From DATBGO01 sp050011895 (lineage in GTDB: Bacteria > Actinomycetota > Actinomycetes > Streptosporangiales > Streptosporangiaceae): a stretch of 64,000 nucleotides of DNA. A program made the translations under genes and the position numbers. This document shows, piece by piece, positions 33,923 to 43,526 of this stretch (position 1 is the stretch's first letter; every line of letters starts with the position of its first letter). The notes below the pieces were generated by a model that was given only the letters and a program-made list of their open reading frames with translations, did no database searches and was not told the DNA's origin. The DNA lies in the NCBI GenBank assembly GCA_050011895.1, contig JBEKIF010000002.1, positions 132,732 to 196,731 on the forward strand, in the 5' to 3' direction.

Positions 33923-34150
33923 ATGACCTTGAGTACCGAGCCCGCGGGCCGGGCGGCAGCAGGCCGGCACCCTGGGGCCGCGACCGAGGCTGCCCGGGGC
34001 CCGGCCGAGCTGAGCGCGGCGGCTGTGGCTGGCCGGCTTCTTCAGGCCGAGCGGGCTGGCGAGCCGGGTGTCGTAGCCGTCCAGCTGGTAACTGTCGGCT
34101 CGCGGAGCAGCGAGGCGCACCATCCCGAAGCGAAATTCTTCAGCACCTGA
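33923..34150 (+). CDS. Small hypothetical protein upstream of the HAD gene
   Basis: A 75-residue frame with AAGGTC before the ATG and an Ala/Gly-rich composition (GRLLQAERAGEPGVVAVQL, ending KFFST). Its third codon positions are GC-rich like its neighbours. It ends two bases before the HAD ATG, suggesting coupling. No family is recognised; it could be a non-coding leader instead. Confidence 0.4.
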   Translation: MTLSTEPAGRAAAGRHPGAATEAARGPAELSAAAVAGRLLQAERAGEPGVVAVQLVTVGSRSSEAHHPEAKFFST

Positions 34151-34152
34151 CC

Positions 34153-34848
34153 ATGCGCCACGCCACGCCGAGACCGGCTCCGCCCGCAGGCCGGCAGCTG
34201 CAAGCCGTCCTGTTCGACATGGACGGCCTTCTGGTGGATTCCGAGCCGCTCTGGTTCGAGGTCGAGAGCGAGGTCATGGAGCGGCTGGGCGGCGCCTGGG
34301 GCGAGGCGGATCAGCGCGCGCTGCTCGGCGGCTCGCTCCCGCGCACGGTGGCCTACCTGCTGGCCAGGGCCGCCCGGCCGGCCAGCGCACCTGAGGTAGC
34401 CCGCTGGCTGGTCGACGGGATGACCGCGCTGCTGGCGGCCCGCGGGCCGCGGGTGCTGCCAGGCGCGGCCGAACTGCTCGCCGAGGTGCGCGCCGCCGGC
34501 CTCGCGCACGCGCTGGTTACCTCTTCGGAGCGGCCGATAATGGAGGCCGTCCTGAGCCACCCCGGGCTGAGTTTCGAGGTCACCGTGTGCGCTGGCGACG
34601 TCCGCCGGAGCAAGCCGGATCCGGAGCCATACCTGCGTGCGGTTACGCTGCTCGGCGCCGATCCGCGTTATTGCGTGGCCCTGGAGGACTCGCCCAACGG
34701 GGTAGCCGCTGCCGAGGCGGCCGGATGCAAGCTGGTCGCCGTCCCGAGCCTGGTGCCAATCCTGGAGCGCCCCGGCCGGGCGGTGGCTGCCTCGCTGAGC
34801 GAGGTCGACCTCCGCATGCTGCACGCGATCGCCGCGGCCGGCTGCTGA
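34153..34848 (+). CDS. HAD-superfamily hydrolase, beta-phosphoglucomutase-like
   Basis: A 231-residue phosphatase or phosphomutase. The nucleophile and acid/base are Asp22 and Asp24 in LFDMDGLLVD. The cap domain follows, and motif II VTSSERP, motif III Lys in RRSKPDPEPYL and motif IV ALEDSPNGVAAAEAAG are present. Substrates of this subfamily include sugar phosphates and phosphoglycolate. In Streptomyces and relatives this gene lies near metH and PAC2 genes; metH is not present here. Confidence 0.9.
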   Translation: MRHATPRPAPPAGRQLQAVLFDMDGLLVDSEPLWFEVESEVMERLGGAWGEADQRALLGGSLPRTVAYLLARAARPASAPEVARWLVDGMTALLAARGPRVLPGAAELLAEVRAAGLAHALVTSSERPIMEAVLSHPGLSFEVTVCAGDVRRSKPDPEPYLRAVTLLGADPRYCVALEDSPNGVAAAEAAGCKLVAVPSLVPILERPGRAVAASLSEVDLRMLHAIAAAGC

Positions 34849-35119
34849 CCGCGCTGGCGGCTGACCAGGAAGCTCGCCAGGCCGCTCCACGTCTTCGCCA
34901 TCGGGGCAGGTCACGCAGGCGCGCCGGGGCTCTGGCCGGCCATCGCGGGCCGCTCTTCATTCGGTCACAATAGGGCCACGACCTGCGCAGAGGGCTGGCG
35001 CGCCCCCAAACCTTGGTAGACCCTCGCGTAGAGGACCTTTGGGTCCTACTCGCAGTACCCAGGACGGATCGTCAGGCACCGCCCCGATCTGGGCTGTCAG
35101 GCCAGGAGAGTAGTGCCAG

Positions 35120-36112
35120 ATGACCGCACCGATCGACGTCTCCCCGGGTGCTGCCGGGGCCGCGCCGGACGCGGTGCTCGCCGGCGTCAGCGCCCAGGCA
35201 ATACAGGGCCGCTCGCTCGGGCAGATAGCGTGGCTGCGGCTGCGCCGCGACAAGGTTGCGCTGGCCGGCGGGGTCTTCGTGATCTTCCTTATCGTGGTCG
35301 CGATCGTCGGCCCGCACCTGGTGCAGAGCCCGCTGACCTACCACCCGAGCCTGATCAACCCCACGTTCAGCCGGCCCTACGGCCCGCTCGGCGGAATCAG
35401 CATGGCGCACCCGTTCGGCGTCGAGCCGGTCACCGGACGCGACGTGCTGAGCCGGATCGTCGACGGGACGCAGTACTCCATGCTGATCGCGTTCCTCGCC
35501 ACCGCCCTCGCGGTGGCGCTCGGGGTCTTTTTCGGGATCATCTCCGGGTATTTCGGAGGCTGGGTCGACGCGCTGATCGCCCGCACCATGGACGTTTTCC
35601 TTGCGTTCCCGCTGCTGGTCTTCGCGCTCGCGCTGGTCGGCGTCATTCCGCAGACGGCCTGGGGGCTCACCGGGAACTCGTTGCGGCTGGCCGTGCTGAT
35701 CTTCATCATCGGCTTCTTCAGCTGGCCCTACATGGGCCGCATCGTCCGCGGCCAGACCCTGTCGCTGCGGGAGCGGGAGTTCGTGGACGCGGCCCGCAGC
35801 CTGGGCGCCCGCGGGCCCTACATTCTCGCCCGCGAGCTGCTGCCCAACCTGGTGGGCCCGATCCTGGTCTACGCGACGCTGCTGATTCCCACCAACATCC
35901 TGTTCGAGGCGGCGCTCTCCTACCTCGGCGTCGGCCTGATCCCGCCGACGCCGAGCTGGGGCGAGATGCTCTCCGACGCCGTCACGAACGGCTACTACTA
36001 CATCGACCCGATGTACATGATCATCCCTGGCCTTGCCATCTTCATCACCGTCATGGCCTTCAATCTCCTCGGCGACGGGCTGCGCGATGCGCTCGATCCG
36101 AGAAGCCGGTAG
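35120..36112 (+). CDS. Peptide/nickel-type ABC transporter permease (DppC/OppC-like)
   Basis: A 330-residue membrane subunit of an oligopeptide, dipeptide or nickel importer. The N-terminus holds LRRDKVALAGGVFVIFLIVV, the first helix typical of DppC. It then has the DppC periplasmic segment (MAHPFGVEPVTGRDVLSRIV) and the EAA motif near EFVDAARSLGARGPYILARE. It is the first gene of a five-gene operon in which the substrate-binding protein comes second, an unusual order. GGAG lies before the ATG. Confidence 0.92.
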   Translation: MTAPIDVSPGAAGAAPDAVLAGVSAQAIQGRSLGQIAWLRLRRDKVALAGGVFVIFLIVVAIVGPHLVQSPLTYHPSLINPTFSRPYGPLGGISMAHPFGVEPVTGRDVLSRIVDGTQYSMLIAFLATALAVALGVFFGIISGYFGGWVDALIARTMDVFLAFPLLVFALALVGVIPQTAWGLTGNSLRLAVLIFIIGFFSWPYMGRIVRGQTLSLREREFVDAARSLGARGPYILARELLPNLVGPILVYATLLIPTNILFEAALSYLGVGLIPPTPSWGEMLSDAVTNGYYYIDPMYMIIPGLAIFITVMAFNLLGDGLRDALDPRSR

Positions 36113-36163
36113 GCCGACGGGCTGGTCCGCATAACAAATCTCGACAGGAGGCGTTTGTAACTC

Positions 36164-37924
36164 ATGAATAGACGTAGGACCGCTGGCCTGGCCGCGGTCA
36201 GCGCGGTCGCCGCGCTGGCCCTGGCGGCTTGCGGCAGCAGCGGTAGCTCATCCAGCGGCGCCAAGTCGCCGGCGGTCAGCTATAACGAGGCCACCACCCA
36301 GGTCGTCAACCCGTCCAGCCAAAAGGGCGGCACGCTGACCTTCGGGCTCAGCAATACCCCGGACTCCACCGACCCGGGGAACACCTACTACGCGTTCATG
36401 TGGAACACCGTCCGGCTCTACGGCCTGCCGCTGACCACCTACAAGTCCTGCCCGGGCAGCTGCGGGGACCAGCTAGTGCCAGGGCTGGCCAGCGCGCTCG
36501 GCGTCGTCGGCGATAACGGCCTGACGTGGACTTACCACCTGCAGCCCGACGTCAAGTTCGAGGACGGGACCACGGTCACCTCGCAGGACGTCAAGTACGC
36601 GGTCGAGCGCACCTACGCCAGGTCGGTGCTGCCCAACGGACCGAGTTACTTCCAGGTGCTGCTCCAGGACCCGAGCTATCCGGGCCCGTACACCGACCGG
36701 TCAAAGAACGAGTTCGGCCTGACCTCAGTCACCACGCCGAACCCGACGACGATCGTGTTCCACCTGCAGCATCCGTTCTCCGACTTCGATTACGTGGTCT
36801 CGATACCGCAGACCGTGCCGGTGCCGCCGAACAAGGACACCGGCGCCAACTACCAGCTGCACCCGATCTCCACCGGCCCGTACATGTTCCAGAGCTACAC
36901 GCTGAACAAGCAGTTCACGCTGGTGCCGAACCCGAACTGGAATCCGGCGACAGACCCGCAGGCCAAGCAGCTGCCCGCCAAGATCGTCTTCAACCTGAAC
37001 GTCAACGCCAACGACATCGACAACCGGCTGCTGGCCGGTGACCTCGATGTCGCCCAGGACGGCACCGGCGTCCAGACCGCGGCCCGGGCCAGGATCCTCT
37101 CCTCGGCCACGCTCAAGCAGAACGCCGATGACCCGCTCAACGGCTTCCTCCGGTTCGCCTACATCAACACCAAGGTCCCGCCGCTGAACAACCTGGCCTG
37201 CCGCCGGGCGGTCGAGTACGCCGCCGACAAGCAGACCCTGCAGACCGCCTACGGCGGCCCGCTCGTCGGCGGGGACATTGCCAGCACGGTGATGCCGCCG
37301 ACCATCATCGGCTACCAGAGCTTCGACCTGTACAAGGCGCTGTCGGAGCCGTCCGGCGACCCGACCGACGCGAAAGCCCAGCTCAAGCTCTGTGGCCACC
37401 CGACCGGCTTCAGCACCAACATCGCCTACCGGTCCGACCGGCCCCAGGAAGTACTCGCCGCCCAGGCGCTCCAGCAGGCGCTGTCGCAGGTGGGCATCAA
37501 GGCCCAGCTGCAGGGCTACCTGTCCGGCAAGTACTACACCAACTTCGCTGGCTCGACCGCCTTCGTCCACTCCCATGACCTGGGAATCGACTTCGGCGGC
37601 TGGGGAGCGGACTGGCCGGACGGTTACGGCTTCCTCGACGAGATCTCGAACGGCAACGCGATCGTGACCTCCGGTGGCAACACCAACATCGAGGAGCTCA
37701 ACGATCCAGTGGCCAACGCCGACTTCGCCAAGGCCGCCAACGAGCTGAACCCAGCTCAGCGAAACGCGATCTGGACCCAGATCGACCACCAGATCATGTC
37801 GGATGCGGGGATCCTGCCCGCGGTGTACCAAAAGGTGCTGCTGTACCGGAACCCGAACCTGACCAACGTCTATGTCGACCCGTACTTCGGCATGTACAAC
37901 TACGCAGTCCTCGGCGTGAAGTAG
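36164..37924 (+). CDS. Peptide-type ABC transporter substrate-binding lipoprotein (SBP family 5)
   Basis: A 586-residue family-5 receptor anchored through Cys23 (lipobox LAAC). The mature protein begins with a Ser/Gly linker, then GGTLTFGLSNTPDSTDPG. The ligand-domain hallmarks include YHLQPDVKFEDGTTVTSQDV and VVFHLQHPFSDFDY. It would bind peptides, nickel or another ligand at the cell surface and deliver it to the two permeases. GGAGG precedes the ATG. The ligand is not identifiable. Confidence 0.93.
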   Translation: MNRRRTAGLAAVSAVAALALAACGSSGSSSSGAKSPAVSYNEATTQVVNPSSQKGGTLTFGLSNTPDSTDPGNTYYAFMWNTVRLYGLPLTTYKSCPGSCGDQLVPGLASALGVVGDNGLTWTYHLQPDVKFEDGTTVTSQDVKYAVERTYARSVLPNGPSYFQVLLQDPSYPGPYTDRSKNEFGLTSVTTPNPTTIVFHLQHPFSDFDYVVSIPQTVPVPPNKDTGANYQLHPISTGPYMFQSYTLNKQFTLVPNPNWNPATDPQAKQLPAKIVFNLNVNANDIDNRLLAGDLDVAQDGTGVQTAARARILSSATLKQNADDPLNGFLRFAYINTKVPPLNNLACRRAVEYAADKQTLQTAYGGPLVGGDIASTVMPPTIIGYQSFDLYKALSEPSGDPTDAKAQLKLCGHPTGFSTNIAYRSDRPQEVLAAQALQQALSQVGIKAQLQGYLSGKYYTNFAGSTAFVHSHDLGIDFGGWGADWPDGYGFLDEISNGNAIVTSGGNTNIEELNDPVANADFAKAANELNPAQRNAIWTQIDHQIMSDAGILPAVYQKVLLYRNPNLTNVYVDPYFGMYNYAVLGVK

Positions 37925-37993
37925 CCGGGAAACGCAAGCAGAGAGGAGTGCGCCGGTACCCGGCCGCGAGGCCGGGTACCGGTACCGCCCGAA

Positions 37994-39004
37994 GTGATCA
38001 CCTTCCTCGTCCGGCGGCTGATCGCCACCGTGTTCCTGCTGGTCGTGGTCAGCATGATCACGTTCGGCATCTTCTTCCTGGTGCCGCGGCTGGCCGGCCA
38101 GAGCACCTACCAGCTGGCGGTGCAGTACGTGGGCCGCAACCCGCAGCCTGCGGCAGTGCGCGACCTCGAGATCAAGCTGGGCTTCAACCTGCCGCTTCCG
38201 GTGCAGTACTGGCACTTCCTGAGCGGCATCGTCGTCGGCGCGCACTACAATGACGGGCCGAGCAAGATCTACTGCCCGCCGCCCTGCTTCGGTTACTCCT
38301 TCCGAAACCAGCAGCCGGTCTGGCCGCAGATGATCAGTGATGTTCCGGTCACCTTGTCGCTGGCGGCTGGCGCGGCGGTTCTCTGGCTGATCGGCGGGGT
38401 GTCCATCGGGGTGCTGTCTGCCCTACGGCGAGGGTCCATTTTCGACCGCCTCTCGATGGGCGTGGCGCTGGCCGGAGTGTCGCTGCCGATCTTCTTCACC
38501 GGCCTGATCGCCCTGGAGCTGTTCAGCTACAAGTGGCCGATCTTCCCCAACGTGCAGTTCGTTCCGTTGACGCAGAATCCCTACCTCTGGGCGCGGAACC
38601 TGGTGCTGCCCTGGGTCACGCTCGCCTTCCTCTATGCGGCCCTCTACGCCAGGCTGACCCGGGCCGGCATGCTGGAGACCATGAGCGAGGACTACATAAG
38701 AACGGCCCGGGCCAAGGGCCTGAAGGAACGGACGGTGATCGTCAAGCACGGGCTCAGGGCCGCGCTCACCCCGATCCTCACCATCTTCGGCATGGACCTC
38801 GGGCTGCTGCTCGGCGGGGCGGTGCTGACCGAGGTCACCTTCAGCCTGCACGGACTTGGGCTCTTCACCATCGAGGCGATCGGCAACGCCGACCTGCCGG
38901 AGATCATGGGCGTTGTCATGCTGGCCGCGTTCTTCATCGTGATTGCCAACATGGTGGTGGACATCCTCTACGCCGTGGTCGATCCGAGAGTGAGGACAGG
39001 ATGA
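37994..39004 (+). CDS. Peptide/nickel-type ABC transporter permease (DppB/OppB-like)
   Basis: A 336-residue membrane protein. It starts ITFLVRRLIATVFLLVVVSM, the usual DppB first helix, then has a long periplasmic loop. The EAA motif is near YIRTARAKGLKERTVIVKHG. The GTG at 37994 overlaps nothing. Its end overlaps the ATPase start by 4 bp, which supports one operon. Confidence 0.92.
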   Translation: MITFLVRRLIATVFLLVVVSMITFGIFFLVPRLAGQSTYQLAVQYVGRNPQPAAVRDLEIKLGFNLPLPVQYWHFLSGIVVGAHYNDGPSKIYCPPPCFGYSFRNQQPVWPQMISDVPVTLSLAAGAAVLWLIGGVSIGVLSALRRGSIFDRLSMGVALAGVSLPIFFTGLIALELFSYKWPIFPNVQFVPLTQNPYLWARNLVLPWVTLAFLYAALYARLTRAGMLETMSEDYIRTARAKGLKERTVIVKHGLRAALTPILTIFGMDLGLLLGGAVLTEVTFSLHGLGLFTIEAIGNADLPEIMGVVMLAAFFIVIANMVVDILYAVVDPRVRTG

Positions 39005-40158
39005 CGACCGACGGTGCTGCCAGCACCGATCGCCGCGGCCGCGGCGGCCGCCTGGCCGGGTTCGGCAGCAGCCTGGGCCGGGCCGCCGGCCGCCGCAGCG
39101 GCCCGGCCGCCGGCGCCGACTTCACCAGCGGCCCTGCCTCCCGGGCCCTGCTTGAGGTCCGGGACCTGCGCATCCATTTCCCGACCGATGACGGCCTGGT
39201 CAAGGCGGTGGACGGGGTGTCGTTCACGCTCGAGCGGGGCAGGACGCTCGGCATCGTGGGCGAGTCAGGGTCCGGCAAGAGCGTGACCAGCCTGGGCATC
39301 CTCGGGCTGCACCATGGCGGCAATGCCAGGATTGACGGCCAGATCTGGCTGGACGGCGAGGAACTGGTCACCGCCGGCCCGTCCCGGGTGCGCGAGCTTC
39401 GCGGCAGCAAGATGGCGATGATCTTCCAGGACCCGCTGTCCGCGCTGCATCCGTACTACACGGTCGGCCAGCAGATCTCCGAGGCCTACCTGATTCACAA
39501 CAAGGTTGGCAAGAAGGCCGCCCGCGGGCACTCGATCGAGATGCTCAACCGGGTGGGCATCCCGCAGGCCGCCACCCGGGTGGACGACTACCCGCACCAG
39601 TTCTCCGGCGGGATGCGCCAGCGCGCGATGATCGCCATGGCCCTGTCCTGCGACCCCGAGCTGCTGATCGCTGATGAGCCGACGACAGCGCTCGACGTCA
39701 CCGTGCAGGCACAGATCCTGGACCTGATCTCAGACCTGCAGACCGAGTACCACTCCGCAGTCATAATGATCACTCACGACCTCGGCGTGGTCGCCGAGCT
39801 GTCTGACGACATCGTGGTGATGTACGCGGGCCGCGCGGCCGAATACGGATCGGCCGAGGACGTCTTCCACCGGGCGGCTCACCCGTACGCCTGGGGCCTG
39901 CTCGCCTCGATGCCGCGCATCGATGAGGCCCGGCTCGACCGGCTCGTCCCCATCGAGGGAACCCCGCCCAGCCTGATCAACGTGCCATCCGGGTGCGCCT
40001 TCCACCCGCGGTGCAACTATGCGTCGCTGACCGGCGGGCGCAGCCAGAGCGAGCAGCCGCTGTTGCGCGAAGTCGATCCCGGTCACCTGGTCGCCTGTCA
40101 CCTGACGGCCGACCAGCGGCGGGAGATCCGGGGCGGACAAGTGACGGTGACGCCATGA
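39001..40158 (+). CDS. Peptide/nickel-type ABC transporter ATP-binding protein (OppD-like)
   Basis: ATPase of the importer, 385 residues. A 45-residue Arg/Gly-rich leader precedes the domain. Walker A GESGSGKSVTS, signature FSGGMRQRAMIAMAL, Walker B LLIADEPTTALDVTVQ, and the OppD C-terminal domain with the Fe-S-like Cys motif (CAFHPRCNYA) are visible. The ATG at 39001 overlaps the permease stop. Confidence 0.93.
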   Translation: MTTDGAASTDRRGRGGRLAGFGSSLGRAAGRRSGPAAGADFTSGPASRALLEVRDLRIHFPTDDGLVKAVDGVSFTLERGRTLGIVGESGSGKSVTSLGILGLHHGGNARIDGQIWLDGEELVTAGPSRVRELRGSKMAMIFQDPLSALHPYYTVGQQISEAYLIHNKVGKKAARGHSIEMLNRVGIPQAATRVDDYPHQFSGGMRQRAMIAMALSCDPELLIADEPTTALDVTVQAQILDLISDLQTEYHSAVIMITHDLGVVAELSDDIVVMYAGRAAEYGSAEDVFHRAAHPYAWGLLASMPRIDEARLDRLVPIEGTPPSLINVPSGCAFHPRCNYASLTGGRSQSEQPLLREVDPGHLVACHLTADQRREIRGGQVTVTP

Positions 40159-41246
40159 CAACCCGGTCCCCGAGCGCGCTGCCCGAAGCCACCAGTGACG
40201 AGGTGAACCCGGCCGCCCCGCTGCTCGAGGTGACCGGGCTGACCAAGCACTTCCCGGTCACCCGCGGCATCATCTTCCGGCACAAGGTAGGCGCCGTCCA
40301 GGCGGTCGACGGGGTCAGCTTCTCGGTCAACTCGGGGGAGACACTCGGGCTGGTGGGGGAGTCCGGCTGCGGCAAGACGACCACCGGGCGGCTGCTGACC
40401 CGGCTGCTCGAGCCGACCGGCGGGCGGATCATCTTCGACGGCCGTGACATCACCCACCTGTCCATGGGCAGGATGCGCCCGCTGCGCCGGGACGTCCAGA
40501 TGATTTTCCAGGACCCCTATTCGTCGCTGAATCCCAGGCACACGGTGGGAGCCATCGTGGGTGCCCCGTACCGGCTGCAGAAAGTAAAGACCGAGCAGGG
40601 GACCAAGCGGAGCGTTCAGGACCTGCTGGAGCTTGTCGGGCTGAACCCGGAGCATTACAACCGCTATCCGCACGAGTTCTCCGGCGGGCAGCGGCAGCGG
40701 ATCGGCATCGCCAGGACGCTCGCGCTCAAGCCCAAGCTGATTGTGGCCGACGAGCCGGTGTCAGCACTCGATGTCTCGATCCAGGCGCAGGTCATCAACC
40801 TGCTCGAGGATCTGCAGCACGAGCTCGGGCTGACCTACGTGGTCATCGCGCACGATCTGTCGGTGGTGCGGCACATCAGCGACCGGGTGGCCGTGATGTA
40901 TCTAGGCAAGCTGGTCGAGACCGCGTCAAGAGAACAGCTGTACTCCCTGCCCAGGCACCCGTACACGGTCGCCCTGATGTCCGCGGTGCCCGTCCCCGAG
41001 CCATTGCGCAGCGCGGAAGGCAAGCGCGAGCGCAGGCAGCGGATCCGGCTGTCCGGTGACGTGCCGAGTCCGCTCAACCCGCCGGCCGCGTGCCGCTTCC
41101 ACACCCGGTGCTGGAAGGCCCAGGACATCTGCAGGACGGAGGAACCTCAGCTGGTCGCGCTGGCCCCCGGTCACCACGTCGCCTGCCATTTCCCTGAGAA
41201 CACCAACCTCCCTGAGAACACCGACGCCGGCCCGCCGGCCGCGTAG
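40155..41246 (+). CDS. Peptide/nickel-type ABC transporter ATP-binding protein (OppF-like)
   Basis: Second ATPase of the importer, 363 residues. Walker A GESGCGKTTTGRL, signature FSGGQRQRIGIARTL, Walker B LIVADEPVSALDVSIQ. The OppF C-terminal Cys-rich segment (CRFHTRCWKAQDIC) follows. The ATG at 40155 overlaps the OppD stop. It ends with two copies of the PENT-like phrase ENTNLPENTD. It converges on the RecB-like gene. Confidence 0.92.
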   Translation: MTTRSPSALPEATSDEVNPAAPLLEVTGLTKHFPVTRGIIFRHKVGAVQAVDGVSFSVNSGETLGLVGESGCGKTTTGRLLTRLLEPTGGRIIFDGRDITHLSMGRMRPLRRDVQMIFQDPYSSLNPRHTVGAIVGAPYRLQKVKTEQGTKRSVQDLLELVGLNPEHYNRYPHEFSGGQRQRIGIARTLALKPKLIVADEPVSALDVSIQAQVINLLEDLQHELGLTYVVIAHDLSVVRHISDRVAVMYLGKLVETASREQLYSLPRHPYTVALMSAVPVPEPLRSAEGKRERRQRIRLSGDVPSPLNPPAACRFHTRCWKAQDICRTEEPQLVALAPGHHVACHFPENTNLPENTDAGPPAA

Positions 41247-41268
41247 TCCGGCGCGAACAACGCGGCCG

Positions 41269-41292
41269 GCCCGCTAAGGGGACCCAGCGGGC
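41269..41292. terminator. Stem-loop between convergent genes
   Basis: GCCCGCT pairs with AGCGGGC across a 10-nt loop at the end of the opp operon and the C-terminus of the RecB-like gene, so it could terminate the plus-strand transcript. A weak 7-bp stem without a U-tract. Confidence 0.35.
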
Positions 41293-42188
41293 TGAACGCC
41301 GTCCGGTGCCGCCGGGCCATCCGGCAGCCGGGCGGCAGCGAGCCCGGCCGCGCCGCCAGGTACTTCGGGCAGCGGCGGCGGGGTCCCGCCGAAGGCCGGG
41401 CAGATCGACTGGTGCGCGCACCACTCGCACAGCCGGCTCTGCCGGTAGCGCCAGTCGCCCGTCAGGGAGGCCCGCTGGATGGCCCGCCACACCGCGTCGA
41501 TCTTGCGAACCGTGGCCCGCAGGTCCGCCTCGTCGGGCGCATACCGGACGATCTCACCGTTACCCAGGTACATCAGCTGCAGCAGCTTCGGAACCTGGCG
41601 CCGGGTGAGCCAGAGCGCGACGGCATAGAACTTCATCTGGAACAGCGCGCGCGCCACGAACTCCTCCCTGGGCGAGGCGCCGGTCTTGTAGTCGACGATT
41701 CGGATCTCGCCGCTGGCCGCGACGTCAAGCCGGTCGATGTAGCCGCGGAGCAGGAGGCCGGAGTCGAGCGTCGCTTCCACCGCAAGCTCCCGGTGGCTCG
41801 GCTCGAGCCGGGTGGGATCCTCCAGGGTGAAGTAGCGGTCGAGCATCCCGCTGGCCTCGGCCAGCCAGGCGCTCCGCGCTGACTCGTCATCGAACAGCTC
41901 CGCAAGTGCCGGCTCCCCGGCGGTCAGCCGGTCCCATTGCGGCAGGAGCAGCGCCCGCGCAGTCTCCGGTGTCCGGCTCGCCGCTGGCTCGTCGAACAGC
42001 CGTTCAAGGACGGCGTGCACCAGGGTCCCGCGCGCGGCGGCCGGGCTCGGCGGCTCCGGCAGCCGGTCGATCACCCGGAACCGGTACAGGAGCGGGCAGG
42101 TCAGGAAATCACCGGCGCGCGACGGTGACAGCGAGGGCACCCTAACCGGATCAGCGACGTCGGCCGGCTCGCCGTTCTCGTTGGCCAC
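41274..42188 (-). CDS. RecB-like PD-(D/E)XK nuclease with Fe-S cluster
   Basis: A single-domain nuclease of the RecB/Cas4/AddB-C type, 304 residues. The motifs are SLSPSRAGDFLTCPLLYRF with Cys, GTLVHAVLERLFD (His), GYIDRLDV and IRIVDYKTG (catalytic Asp-x-Lys), and a C-terminal CEWCAHQSICPAF, so four Cys could hold a 4Fe-4S cluster. It corresponds to the Rv2119-type protein next to trmI and mpa in other actinobacteria. The role is probably DNA repair; the start ATG at 42188 is preceded by a gap with no clear signals. Confidence 0.9.
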   Translation of the reverse strand: MANENGEPADVADPVRVPSLSPSRAGDFLTCPLLYRFRVIDRLPEPPSPAAARGTLVHAVLERLFDEPAASRTPETARALLLPQWDRLTAGEPALAELFDDESARSAWLAEASGMLDRYFTLEDPTRLEPSHRELAVEATLDSGLLLRGYIDRLDVAASGEIRIVDYKTGASPREEFVARALFQMKFYAVALWLTRRQVPKLLQLMYLGNGEIVRYAPDEADLRATVRKIDAVWRAIQRASLTGDWRYRQSRLCEWCAHQSICPAFGGTPPPLPEVPGGAAGLAAARLPDGPAAPDGVQPAGSP

Positions 42189-42320
42189 CCTCGGAGACTA
42201 GGCGACCGCACCGACAGCCGCGCCGCAAATGCCGCCAGGCGGGCCGTCGCGGACGGCACGCGGCCGATTCATCGTGCTGCGAAGCGGCCACCGCACCGGC
42301 CAGCACGTAGCATCTGGTAT

Positions 42321-43505
42321 GTGGCAGGCCTAACCCGAGAACCGGACCCTCAGCAGGACCAGCGGCCCGTGGCTGAGCCCGGCGCCGCTGGCGGCCGCCG
42401 CGACGTCAGGGGCGGCCTCGTCATCGCGCGGCCGTTCGGCATCCCGGTCCTCATCTCGCCGTACTGGTTCCTCATCGCGGGCCTGTTCGTCCTGTTTTAC
42501 GCGAGCAACCTCGACGCCTCGATCCGCCCGGCTGCGACCAGGTACCTGGTCGCAGCCGCCTTCGTGGTCCTGCTGTACGCGTCGGTGCTCGTCCACGAGC
42601 TCAGCCACTGCGTCGTCGCCAGGGCCTTCAGGCTGCCGGTACGGCGCATCCTGCTCTACCCGCTCGGCGGATACTCCGAGATCGAGCAGGAGCCACCGAC
42701 ACCTGGCCAGGAATTCCTGATCTCGGCGGCCGGGCCGGCCGTCTCGCTTGGGCTCGCCGCTGTCGGCTTCGGGATCCTGGCCGTCATCTCGCACGGCCTC
42801 CCGCATCTCCTCATTGGCCAGCTCGTGCTGGCCAACGTGCTGGTCGGCATCTTCAACCTGCTACCCGGGCTGCCGCTGGACGGCGGCCGGATCCTGCGGG
42901 CCGGCATCTGGCGGGTGACCCGCCGCCCCGGCACCGCTACGATCTGGGCAGCCTGGTCAGGCCGGGGGCTCGCGGTAGCGCTCGTGCTAGTGCCTGTCGC
43001 CTTCTTCAATGCGAACTTCAGCCTGCTGAACAGCAGCTACGGACTCTGGCTGCTCGTCATCGCCGCATTCATGTGGGTAAGTGCGGGCCAGACGATCCGC
43101 GCCGCCAAGGTGCGCGAGCGACTGCCCGGCCTGCAAGCCAGAAAGCTCGCCCGCAGGGCCATCCCGGTCCCGGCCAGCCTGCCCCTTTCCGAAGGCATCA
43201 GGCGGGCGGATGAGGCCCAGGCGCGGGCCCTGGTGGTCGTCGATCACGACTCGACGCCGGTCGCCATCGTCAACGAGACCGCGGTCATGGCGACGCCGGA
43301 GCAGCGCAGGCCATGGATCGAGGTCGGATCGCTGGCGCGCGCGATCGACCCGGGACTCGTGCTGTCCGCCGACCTGTCGGGGATGGCCCTGCTCGATGCC
43401 GTGCGGAAGACCCCGGCCAGCGAGTACCTGCTCATCGAGCCGTCCGGGCAGGTATTCGGCGTGCTCGCGGCGAGTGACCTGGATCACGCGTTCGCCGGAG
43501 TCTGA
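42321..43505 (+). CDS. Site-2 protease (M50) with CBS domains
   Basis: Intramembrane zinc protease of 394 residues. The zinc site is His92-Glu93-x2-His96 in LVHELSHCVVA, with the second metal-binding motif in LPGLPLDGGRIL (Asp187). Six helices surround the site. The C-terminal about 130 residues hold two CBS-like repeats (IPVPASLPLSEGIRRADEAQ and onwards) that may bind an adenine nucleotide. Such proteases release anti-sigma factors or other membrane substrates. The GTG at 42321 opens a new unit before trmI. Confidence 0.9.
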   Translation: MAGLTREPDPQQDQRPVAEPGAAGGRRDVRGGLVIARPFGIPVLISPYWFLIAGLFVLFYASNLDASIRPAATRYLVAAAFVVLLYASVLVHELSHCVVARAFRLPVRRILLYPLGGYSEIEQEPPTPGQEFLISAAGPAVSLGLAAVGFGILAVISHGLPHLLIGQLVLANVLVGIFNLLPGLPLDGGRILRAGIWRVTRRPGTATIWAAWSGRGLAVALVLVPVAFFNANFSLLNSSYGLWLLVIAAFMWVSAGQTIRAAKVRERLPGLQARKLARRAIPVPASLPLSEGIRRADEAQARALVVVDHDSTPVAIVNETAVMATPEQRRPWIEVGSLARAIDPGLVLSADLSGMALLDAVRKTPASEYLLIEPSGQVFGVLAASDLDHAFAGV

Positions 43506-43526
43506 TCCACCGCTAGCCTGACCACC

